Assembly: GCF_900177655.1 (NCBI RefSeq)
Contig: NZ_FXWK01000001.1
Location: 1,612,001-1,676,000, forward strand
From: Devosia lucknowensis
Lineage (GTDB): Bacteria; Pseudomonadota; Alphaproteobacteria; Rhizobiales; Devosiaceae
Direction of reading: 5' to 3'
DNA length: 64,000 nt
Shown here: in pieces, positions 16,714 to 23,686 of the stretch
Layout of the letters: each line of letters starts with the position of its first letter
Position numbering within the stretch: the first letter of the stretch is position 1
The notes under the pieces: generated by a model
The model's input: the letters and a program-made list of their open reading frames with translations, nothing else
Databases searched by the model: none
Told to the model about the DNA's origin: nothing
Translations under genes and position numbers: made by a program

Positions 16714-17988
16714 TTACTCGAAAGACTTGGTGGCGGTGAAACTCAGCCGATACCCAAGATCGTCGCCGGGGCGGCTATGCACGCGTCCGGTCAGCTCGGT
16801 ATCGAAATTGCGCGAGGGCGCCCATTCAAGGCTCGCCTCGCCATAAGTGATACCTGCCGCCCTGTCGGATTCGTGGATGTAGCCGCCCCCGGCCACCAGC
16901 GTGATGGTTGCCGACATCTCGTATTCGACCTCGAAACCGGTATCGATCGTGACATCGCCGTCGAATTCGCGGAACATGCGAGAGCCGACATTGACGGTGA
17001 CGGCGTCCAGTTCGACGCTGACCGAGGCGGCTGCGCCGAACTCGTCCTCTGAGGTCGCCTCGACGCCGGTCGCCAGGGTGAAGATGTCGAATTCGGCATC
17101 GGCTGTGCCCAACACGTTCCACCAGCCATCATTGTTGGCGGCGAGGGCGCCGCGCACACGATAGTCACCCAAATCGGCGGTGAGCCCGGCATGGATTGCC
17201 CAGTCGTTGACCATGCCGCTGAGCACTTCATCGGCGAGCACAGTGACGTGTCCATCGAGCATATCGCTCTTGTAGGTCACGACGCCGACGAGCGTACCGA
17301 GGTCGTCGAGGTCCTCTAGAGCGGCGCCGGCCGTGACCCCGTTGCCCAGGTCGGTTGTGACCTGGATGACATGACCGTCCGTGTCGATATCGGTACCGGT
17401 GACATTGGCATTGAAGCCGACGCCGCTTGCCCTGTTCTGATGGAACAGCTGCTGGAACGTGAAAGACGTGTCGTTGCCGGTTTTGGCGATGGTGTCCTTG
17501 ATGCCAGCCATGAGGACGGTCTTGTCGCCAATGGCTATATAGGCCTCATCGACGTTCATCTCGCGTTCCCGGCTGTCGAGGGCCAGGTTTTCGAAGACGA
17601 TTTCTTCCTTGCCCTCGAGCGTGATGACGCCGCGCGCGACACCGAAATCACTCGCCGAAGAGGCGTCGAACGTCAGGGTCGACGTCAGCTCGCTGTCCCA
17701 GTCAAGCGCGCCATTGCCCAGGAAGATGGTGGGGCCGCTCGAATATTTCAGATCATTGATGGCACGGTAGCTGCGATCGTAGTTGCCCCACCGAAAAACA
17801 TATTCCACTTCCCCGGAAATCTTCAGGCAGGCGTCACCCGAAGACAGTGTCAGGCCACTTACCCCAAGGGAGTCACAAACATCGACGCTTGTCAGAACCC
17901 CAAAGTCTGCCGCGAAGCTCGGGGCAGCAGCACTTAGAAAAACTATAGAAGTTGCGCAGAGCGCACTGAGTCGCCTTGTTGACGGCAT
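16714..17988 (-). CDS. Alphaproteobacterial outer-membrane porin
   Basis: A 424-residue exported protein with a signal peptide (cleavage after SFA-A near residue 27), two Cys residues shortly after (LGVSGLTLSSGDACLKISG, typical of Porin_2 proteins), alternating beta-strand pattern throughout and a C-terminus near Phe (KSFE). It should form a trimeric 16-strand diffusion channel. It lies upstream of and on the same strand as the second TctCBA set, so porin, receptor and carrier may form one uptake route. Its Shine-Dalgarno is enclosed in a hairpin, which implies control of translation. Confidence 0.88.
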   Translation of the reverse strand: MPSTRRLSALCATSIVFLSAAAPSFAADFGVLTSVDVCDSLGVSGLTLSSGDACLKISGEVEYVFRWGNYDRSYRAINDLKYSSGPTIFLGNGALDWDSELTSTLTFDASSASDFGVARGVITLEGKEEIVFENLALDSREREMNVDEAYIAIGDKTVLMAGIKDTIAKTGNDTSFTFQQLFHQNRASGVGFNANVTGTDIDTDGHVIQVTTDLGNGVTAGAALEDLDDLGTLVGVVTYKSDMLDGHVTVLADEVLSGMVNDWAIHAGLTADLGDYRVRGALAANNDGWWNVLGTADAEFDIFTLATGVEATSEDEFGAAASVSVELDAVTVNVGSRMFREFDGDVTIDTGFEVEYEMSATITLVAGGGYIHESDRAAGITYGEASLEWAPSRNFDTELTGRVHSRPGDDLGYRLSFTATKSFE

Positions 17989-17997
17989 AATATATAA

Positions 17998-18042
17998 CCT
18001 CCAAATTCTCGCCCATTTTGTTTTTGGCGAGATTTTTGGAGG
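17998..18042 (-). promoter_or_regulatory. 5' leader hairpin hiding the porin Shine-Dalgarno
   Basis: In the porin mRNA the ribosome-binding site GGAGG (plus-strand 17998-18002, 9 nt before the ATG) lies in a stem. CCTCCAAA pairs with TTTGGAGG (17998-18005 with 18035-18042), and CTCGCC pairs with GGCGAG (18008-18013 with 18026-18031). A 2/3-nt internal loop separates them and the apical loop has 12 nt. In this form the site is closed to ribosomes. Confidence 0.7.
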
Positions 18043-18138
18043 CTATACGGATTCAAAATGCCGTTGAATTAGAACGACTTACATATCGAAACTTGGCATT
18101 ACATCGAAATAATGCATGATCATCTATGAATGTACGCG

Positions 18139-18390
18139 CTAAGAATTTCCGATCTTGGCATTTTCTATTTGGGTAATCAGGCTTTGCGCTATGGGCGCAA
18201 ACTTTTTGCCTGTCGGGGTGAGGTCGATCGGGAAGGCTGCTCGCTCGAACAGCCGCGCTCCCACCCAGTGTTCCAGAGCTTGGATGCGTCGGCTAAAGGC
18301 AGCTTGTGAGGAATTTCGGGCTTTTGCCGCTTCGGTAAAACTGCCGATCCTGGCCAACGCGACAAAATCGAGAAGCCAGACGAGTTCCAT
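18139..18390 (-). pseudogene. LysR-family regulator, N-terminal stub
   Basis: 83 residues match only the winged-helix DNA-binding domain and the first linker residues of LysR regulators (MELVWLLDF start, helix-turn-helix around GSFTEAAKARNSSQAAFSRRI, then LFER). A full protein has about 300 residues, and the effector domain is absent: the frame ends at a normal stop and the next 150 bp hold no remnant. There is no convincing ribosome-binding site. The ATG sits directly against the terminator of the capA-like gene. It is most likely a decaying remnant, though a free-standing DNA-binding protein is possible. Confidence 0.65.
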
Positions 18391-18393
18391 TTG

Positions 18394-18436
18394 AAAAAAA
18401 CCGGACAAAGACGCGGGCGGCCGGAGCCGCCCGCGT
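18394..18436 (-). terminator. Terminator of the capA-like gene
   Basis: ACGCGGGCGG (18411-18420) pairs perfectly with CCGCCCGCGT (18427-18436). A T-run (A-run on the plus strand, 18394-18400) follows about ten bases later in the direction of transcription. Confidence 0.7.
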
Positions 18437-18444
18437 GCAATGTA

Positions 18445-19944
18445 TCAGTTCTCCCAGCTGGCGCGCAGTTCGGTGCCGACCGGAACCGTTTCGGACGGGT
18501 CGATGGTGATGTAGCCCACGCCGTCGCGGATCTCGATTTCCGTGCCGTAAGGCTCCGAATATTCCTGGATGAGTTCGAGGATCATCTGGGCATCAGCTGC
18601 CGAAGGCGTCATCGGGATGTTCATCCGCGACCACGGCCGTTCCTTGCGCAGACCCAGATCGACCGGATGGATGCGCACTTCTGTGGCGACGCCATCCTTG
18701 TAGTCAACCTCGGCGGCGAAGGCCATCAGGTTGATGTCCTGCTGCAGCCAGTGTTCGCCCACTTCACCGGCCTCGATGTAGGTCTGCGGGCCCGATGCGG
18801 GACGACCGTCATTGCTACCGGCGCCGAAGCGGTGCACCGAGAGATTGCCCAGATTGTAGAAAATCGGACGACCCTTGTAGATTTCGATGCCCTGGATGGT
18901 GTGGTTGCCATGGCCATGGAAGAGGTCGAGACCATTGTCGATCAGTTCGCGAGCCAGGGTTTCGACGTAGTCAGGCGGATAGTGGTCCTGCGAATAGGCC
19001 TGGAAGACGTAGCGGTTTTCGTGAATGTGCGACGAGAAGATCACGTAGTCGGCATATTCCTTGGCGCCGCGCACAGCCAGAACCTGGGCTTGGCGATCGC
19101 TGTTGTTCATGACGTACTGGTAGTCGCCGGGCTTGTCGGCCGCCACGTAAGTGCGTCCCAGCCACTCCACGGAATTGTCCTCTTCCTTGGGGACATCGAT
19201 GGCGCGCGCCACGTCCGCTTCGGTGCGGCGTTCGACCATGGATGCGCGGATCTCGCGGATCTGCTCGAGCTGTTCGGGCGTGACCGTCACGTTCTGGGTC
19301 AGACGCAGAACGTTCATGCCCCATTCTTCGCCGCCTGAATTACCCGACTTGTCGCGTGCCGTCGGGCCGTCTGCTACCGGGCCGATCGGATAGGCGTAAA
19401 CCATGGCCACGCGGCCCTGCTCCAGCTCCTGGAACACCGGGGTGCGCGCGATGGTCATGTTGGGGCCATAGCCGGCCACCTTGATCCCGGCGTCATCCAT
19501 TATGCGCAGGGTGGACTTCATGGCTTCTTCGCCACCGGCGGCCTCGCCCGAGCCCATCAGGTCAAAGCCCAGCTCGGCCCAGTCGGTCGCCACTTCCTTG
19601 GGAGCCCAGTTGTTGCCATAGCCGTGCTCGCCCGCCCAGAACTGGCGATCGACCATGTAGACTTCCATGTTACCGATCGTGGTGTCGGCATTCTGCAGGA
19701 TGCCACGCAGCGTATCATCGATCCGCTTGCCCATCGGCTCCTGCATGAGCACATCGCCGACCACGGCAATTGTGTAGTCGCCAGTCATCTTGTTGGCGAG
19801 TTCCTTGCTCAGGTCGCGATACACGAATGTGCTGGCGTCCGTCGCAGGGCGGGCGCTCTGCGCATTGGCGGCGCCAGCCCAACCCATCGAGGCGACGAGC
19901 GCAATGGCCGAAGCCGTCAGAATGAAACTGTTACGAGTCTTCAC
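18445..19944 (-). CDS. CapA-family exported metallophosphatase-like protein
   Basis: A 499-residue protein with a signal peptide (cleavage near NAQ, residue 29) and the CapA/PgsA calcineurin-like fold: VVGDVLMQEPM near residues 61-71, GNMEVY, a GSGEAAGG segment, SSHIHENRY and HGHGNHTIQGIEIYKGRPIFYNLGN near residue 350. Family members are tied to poly-gamma-glutamate or capsule metabolism and related surface processes, but most are uncharacterised. No capB/capC genes lie nearby, so a role in polyglutamate export is not supported here. It is monocistronic with its own terminator. Confidence 0.8.
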   Translation of the reverse strand: MKTRNSFILTASAIALVASMGWAGAANAQSARPATDASTFVYRDLSKELANKMTGDYTIAVVGDVLMQEPMGKRIDDTLRGILQNADTTIGNMEVYMVDRQFWAGEHGYGNNWAPKEVATDWAELGFDLMGSGEAAGGEEAMKSTLRIMDDAGIKVAGYGPNMTIARTPVFQELEQGRVAMVYAYPIGPVADGPTARDKSGNSGGEEWGMNVLRLTQNVTVTPEQLEQIREIRASMVERRTEADVARAIDVPKEEDNSVEWLGRTYVAADKPGDYQYVMNNSDRQAQVLAVRGAKEYADYVIFSSHIHENRYVFQAYSQDHYPPDYVETLARELIDNGLDLFHGHGNHTIQGIEIYKGRPIFYNLGNLSVHRFGAGSNDGRPASGPQTYIEAGEVGEHWLQQDINLMAFAAEVDYKDGVATEVRIHPVDLGLRKERPWSRMNIPMTPSAADAQMILELIQEYSEPYGTEIEIRDGVGYITIDPSETVPVGTELRASWEN

Positions 19945-20240
19945 TATTTCCTCCTAGGGTCACCGCTGCCGGAACAGCGGCACAATTTCGACAGGAGGTG
20001 GCGCGGCGCATTGCGCCAGACCCTTCTTCCTCCCCAGGGTGCCATTTTTGGCTTGCCCTGAAGCCAAGAGATCATACAAACCTGTCACCTAGCTGTCATT
20101 GCATGCCGTCGTGCGCGGACATCGCCATTGTGCTGTTCTCATGGCTGGTCGGCGAATGCCAGGTCGCATCGATTTCGGGACGAACAAAGACTGCAGCCGG
20201 CAAAGCCGGGTCGTGAACCGGGCCGCCTGCTTGCTGAGCG
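19945..20240. other. Intergenic region, no gene seen
   Basis: This is the upstream region of the capA-like gene and the downstream region of the small gene after fixK. It contains the capA ribosome-binding site (GGAGGAAAT on the minus strand) and presumably its promoter. I see no credible coding sequence or structured RNA in it. Confidence 0.5.
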
Positions 20241-20465
20241 CTAGGCGTCGTGGACATCCACCCTCAGGGCATCGCTGCCAAGCAGAAGGTCTAGCAGCCG
20301 CCTTTCCAGCTTGGGCGAGAGGACAACCCTGAGCCGGCACGACTCGTCATTGCCATGCTCCTCGGGGAATGCGGTTGCGGTTCCGCCCTGCGAGATCAGC
20401 GAGAGCCGCACGCGGAGCGCGGAAACCGGACTGGGGAAATGGGCGATGGCGATGCGATTGCGCAT
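20241..20465 (-). CDS. Small hypothetical protein after fixK
   Basis: A 74-residue reading frame whose ATG lies 5 bases after the fixK-like stop, so it would be co-transcribed with fixK. The product is soluble, with an acidic C-terminus (LLGSDALRVDVHDA) and no motif I recognise. Codon usage is like its neighbours. The call rests on close spacing only. It could be non-coding. Confidence 0.45.
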   Translation of the reverse strand: MRNRIAIAHFPSPVSALRVRLSLISQGGTATAFPEEHGNDESCRLRVVLSPKLERRLLDLLLGSDALRVDVHDA

Positions 20466-20470
20466 GGGGT

Positions 20471-21136
20471 TCAGTGGACCTGTTCGCACTCGACCTGATC
20501 CTGCAGCCGGTCGAGGTCTCGGATCACGAAACTGCCGCGACCAGGGAGGTCGATGATTCCCCTGAGCTTGAGCTTGGTCAGGTTTCGACTGACCGTCTCG
20601 ATGGTGAGGCCAAGGTGATCGGCGATATCGGCACGGCACATCGGCAGGCTGACACGCTGATCGTTGGCCAGCTTGCCCGTCCGCGTCGCCAGCGAGATCA
20701 GGAACCCGGCGATCCGCTCCAGCGCCGATTTGCGGCACAGCAGCACCGACAGGTCGTGCATGCTCGCCACTTCGCCGGCGGCCATGGCCAGCAGCCTCTC
20801 GCCGAATTCGGGCCGGTTGCGGATCGCGTCACCGATCTGCCCGCGCGCGGTAATCTGCACTTTGGCCGGGGTCAGCGCATCGCAGTCGAAGCGGTAGAGG
20901 TCACCGTGTCCGAAGCCGATGACGTCGCCGGGATAGGCGAAGGCGACGACCTGGCGGCGTCCGTCCTGGAACACCCTGGTGGCCCGGAAGACGCCACTGA
21001 CCACTTCGTAAAGGTCTTCCGCGCGGTCCCCTTGGTGAAACAGCACCGTCGTCGCGCCGACGATCCGGCCCTGCCCTTCGGCAGCGCCCATCGGGCCATT
21101 CGGGACATCGGGGGCGGCATGGGGAAAGAGATACAT
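20471..21136 (-). CDS. fixK: FixK-like Crp/Fnr-family regulator
   Basis: A 221-residue transcription factor with an N-terminal cyclic-nucleotide-binding-type beta roll and a C-terminal helix-turn-helix (ADIADHLGLTIETVSRNLTKL region, about residues 173-193). The ETVSR recognition helix is of the FixK/Fnr class that reads TTGAT-N4-ATCAA-type sites. The N-terminal Cys cluster of Fnr is absent, so it does not look like an oxygen sensor by itself. A GTTACA-N4-GTTACA K-box lies about 67 bp upstream of this start, and a perfect FixK box precedes ccoN. The start at 21136 is preferred over a GTG 39 bp upstream; neither has a strong ribosome-binding site. Confidence 0.85.
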   Translation of the reverse strand: MYLFPHAAPDVPNGPMGAAEGQGRIVGATTVLFHQGDRAEDLYEVVSGVFRATRVFQDGRRQVVAFAYPGDVIGFGHGDLYRFDCDALTPAKVQITARGQIGDAIRNRPEFGERLLAMAAGEVASMHDLSVLLCRKSALERIAGFLISLATRTGKLANDQRVSLPMCRADIADHLGLTIETVSRNLTKLKLRGIIDLPGRGSFVIRDLDRLQDQVECEQVH

Positions 21137-21202
21137 CGTGCGCTTCGCTCTGCTGTGGCGAGCGGAATTGACCACGGGGACGTAATCGGCCTATCCGATA
21201 TC

Positions 21203-21218
21203 TGTAACCGATTGTAAC
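21203..21218 (-). promoter_or_regulatory. K-box (FxkR site) upstream of fixK
   Basis: On the minus strand the sequence reads GTTACA-ATCG-GTTACA, a perfect direct repeat. This matches the K-box recalled from Rhizobium etli, where the OmpR-type regulator FxkR binds to activate fixK. It lies between the divergent fixK and fxkR-like genes, about 67 bp from the fixK start. Confidence 0.75.
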
Positions 21219-21242
21219 GGCGCGACCCTGCCCCCGAGCGTG

Positions 21243-21950
21243 ATGCAGAGCCACCATATCCTTGTCGTCGACGACGACCCGCAGATCCGCCGCATGCTGC
21301 GCCGCTGCCTCGAGGACGAGGGCTTTCGCGTCAGCGAATCGAGTGACGGCGAGAATATCGACCCGATTCTGCGCGCCGGCCTCGACCTCGTGACGCTCGA
21401 CCTCAATCTCGGCCGCACCGACGGTCTCGCACTGGCCCGGCGCATCCGCCAGACCTCCGACGTCCCCATCATCATGATCACCGGCAAGGGCGACATGATC
21501 GACCGCATCGTCGGCCTCGAAATCGGCGCCGATGACTACATCGCCAAGCCCTTTCACTTGCGCGAAGTGCTCGCCCGCATCCGCAGCGTGCTGCGCCGCA
21601 GTACCGGGCCTGCTGCCCCCGTGCAGCCCCCCGCCGCGGTCATCGCCTTCGACGGCTTCATGCTCGATCCCGCGCGCCGCAGCTTGACCGGCCCCGATGG
21701 GAACGACATCGCGCTGACCACGGGCGAATTCGACCTGCTGCTGCTGTTCTGCCGCCATGCCCACATGGTGCTGGAGCGCGATCGCATCATGGACCTGCTC
21801 AAGGGCCACGACTGGGCGCCCAACGACCGCAGCATCGACAACCAGGTCGCCCGGCTGCGCAAGCTGATCGAGGCCGATACCCGCCACCCGCAGATCATCA
21901 AGACGGTGCGGGGCGCCGGCTACAGCTTTACCCCGCGCACCCTGAGCTGA
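21243..21950 (+). CDS. fxkR: FxkR-like OmpR-family response regulator
   Basis: A 235-residue response regulator: receiver (DDD at 10-12, phospho-acceptor Asp53 in TLDLNLG, Lys in AKPF) plus a C-terminal OmpR winged helix. A GTG three bases upstream is an alternative start. It is divergent from fixK, tail-to-tail with a hybrid FixL-like kinase, and a K-box lies in the shared promoter region. This is the gene set of the hFixL-FxkR-FixK pathway of Rhizobium etli, in which an OmpR-type regulator replaces the LuxR-type FixJ. The name is assigned by class and context, and orthology was not tested. Confidence 0.8.
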   Translation: MQSHHILVVDDDPQIRRMLRRCLEDEGFRVSESSDGENIDPILRAGLDLVTLDLNLGRTDGLALARRIRQTSDVPIIMITGKGDMIDRIVGLEIGADDYIAKPFHLREVLARIRSVLRRSTGPAAPVQPPAAVIAFDGFMLDPARRSLTGPDGNDIALTTGEFDLLLLFCRHAHMVLERDRIMDLLKGHDWAPNDRSIDNQVARLRKLIEADTRHPQIIKTVRGAGYSFTPRTLS

Positions 21951-21953
21951 ACC

Positions 21954-23504
21954 CTAAGTTTCCAGCGCCTCGGCCACGGCCTGCGCCAGGTCGGCAAGCC
22001 GGTAGGGCTTGCTCAGCACCTTGAGATGAGCGATGGCGTCATCGTCGCGTCGCACCAGTTCGTCGGCGTAGCCCGAGGTCAGCAGCACCGGCAGGCCCGG
22101 CCACTCTGCCGCCACCCGCCGCGCCAGTTCATACCCCGAAATGCCGCCCGGCATGACGAGATCGGTGAACACCAGGTCCACTTCGGCCCCGCTGCCCAGG
22201 ATCGCCAGCGCCTCATGCGCATCGGCCACCACCAGCGTGGCATAGCTCAGCGTTTCGAGCCGATTGACCGTCAGCCTGCGCACCCGTGGATCGTCCTCGA
22301 CCACCAGCACCGTCCGCCCCGGGACGACTGGCTCCACCATGTCCGCTCCGACAGGAGGCGCTTCGCCCGCCCCGTGCCGCGGCAGGTAGATGTTGACGGT
22401 GGTTCCCCGCCCGGTCTCGCTGTAGATCGTCGCGTGCCCGCCCGATTGCTTGGCAAAGCCATAGATCATCGACAGCCCGAGCCCCGTGCCGCGCCCCTTC
22501 TCCTTGGTGGTGAAGAACGGCTCGAACGCCCGCTCGCGCACCTCTGCGGGCATCCCCTCCCCGGTATCGGCCACCGAAAGCCGCACATAGTCCCCCGGCG
22601 CCAGCCCGTCGAGATCTTCCGACATGACCGCGTCGACCACGACATTGCCCGTCTCGATGATCAGCCGCCCGCCGGCCGGCATGGCGTCGCGTGCGTTGAC
22701 CGCCAGGTTCACGATCGCGCTTTCCACCTGCGAGGGGTCGATCCGCGTCATCCACAGCCGCGGCGTCAGCGCATTGGACAGCGAGATCGTCGATCCCATG
22801 GTGCGGTGCAGCATGTCGGTGAGCCCGAGCACGAAGTCGTTGAGGTTGACCACCTCCGGCTCGAGATGCGAACGCCGCGCAAAGGCCAGCAGCCGGGCCG
22901 TCAGCCTGGCGCCGAGGTCGGCTGCCTCCAGCGCCTCGGTCGCCAGTTCGCGCTGCCCCGTCGTCGACAGCTTCGCCTCCAGCATTTCGAGATTGCCGAT
23001 GATGACAGTGAGCAGGTTGTTGAAATCGTGGGCGATGCCGCCGGTCAGCTGCCCCATCGCCTCCATCTTCTGCGCCTGTCGCAACGCCTGCTCGGTGGCC
23101 TTCTGGCTCGAGAGGTCGTGGATGATGCCAGTGAAGTGCACCCGCCCGTCCATCTCGAATTCGCTCACCGCCAGGTGCATCGGAAACGTCGTGCCGTCGC
23201 GCCGGCGCCCGGTCACTTCGCGGCCGATGCCGATGATCTTGCGCGCCCCCGTCGCCCGGTAATTGGCGATGTAGCCGTCATGGGCCGAATGATAGGGCTC
23301 GGGCATCAGGAAATGCACGTTCTGGCCGATGAACGCATCCTGCGGATAACCGAACAGCCGCGCGGCCGCCGGATTGACCGTGGTGATGATGCCCTTGCCA
23401 TCGATGGTGATGATCGCATCCACCGCCGATTCCAGCATCGCCTGCAACTTGCGGGCCTGCCCCACCAGGTCGGTCTGGTCGGGCTCTCGTCCATTCGCGG
23501 TCAT
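21954..23504 (-). CDS. Hybrid FixL-like heme-PAS histidine kinase
   Basis: A 516-residue soluble hybrid kinase. The PAS domain (about residues 20-132) closely matches FixL: the heme-ligand His is present as His75 in SAHDGY and the distal Arg as Arg95 in IGIGREV, 20 residues apart exactly as His200/Arg220 in Bradyrhizobium FixL. Next come the H-box [11 protein letters not shown] (His159), the ATPase boxes ([26 protein letters not shown]) and a C-terminal receiver (about 395-516, Asp in FTDLVMPG). It lacks FixL's membrane anchor. The start at 23504 is chosen because AGAGGA lies 6 bases upstream. Predicted to sense oxygen and signal to the FxkR-like regulator. Confidence 0.85.
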   Translation of the reverse strand: MTANGREPDQTDLVGQARKLQAMLESAVDAIITIDGKGIITTVNPAAARLFGYPQDAFIGQNVHFLMPEPYHSAHDGYIANYRATGARKIIGIGREVTGRRRDGTTFPMHLAVSEFEMDGRVHFTGIIHDLSSQKATEQALRQAQKMEAMGQLTGGIAHDFNNLLTVIIGNLEMLEAKLSTTGQRELATEALEAADLGARLTARLLAFARRSHLEPEVVNLNDFVLGLTDMLHRTMGSTISLSNALTPRLWMTRIDPSQVESAIVNLAVNARDAMPAGGRLIIETGNVVVDAVMSEDLDGLAPGDYVRLSVADTGEGMPAEVRERAFEPFFTTKEKGRGTGLGLSMIYGFAKQSGGHATIYSETGRGTTVNIYLPRHGAGEAPPVGADMVEPVVPGRTVLVVEDDPRVRRLTVNRLETLSYATLVVADAHEALAILGSGAEVDLVFTDLVMPGGISGYELARRVAAEWPGLPVLLTSGYADELVRRDDDAIAHLKVLSKPYRLADLAQAVAEALET

Positions 23505-23595
23505 GCGCATTCCTCTGCTCCGGCGCGACCCTAGCCGGTTTCGGCGCCCGCTCAATAGTCCCGGCTGCAGCAAAGCGCCGTCCCGCGCCCGATCT

Positions 23596-23609
23596 TTGAT
23601 CGAGGTCAA
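23596..23609 (+). promoter_or_regulatory. FixK/Fnr box upstream of ccoN
   Basis: TTGATCGAGGTCAA is a perfect TTGAY-N4-RTCAA site. It lies 78 bp before the ccoN start and 92 bp from the start of the divergent hybrid kinase, so it could control both. It predicts low-oxygen activation by the FixK-like protein encoded at 20471-21136. Confidence 0.85.
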
Positions 23610-23686
23610 GGATCATGTCCGCCATTTGGCTACGGCTTTCCCCATGCGGGGCAATCCGCTTTCCATCAACCGCCGGGGACAGGGCA

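Noticed and set aside
18445-19944. A polyglutamate capsule locus
   Set aside because: Only a CapA-like protein is present. No capB or capC homologue is nearby.
20471-21136. Calling the Crp-family regulator Fnr
   Set aside because: The N-terminal cysteine cluster that holds the iron-sulfur centre of Fnr is missing. The neighbours and the K-box fit FixK.
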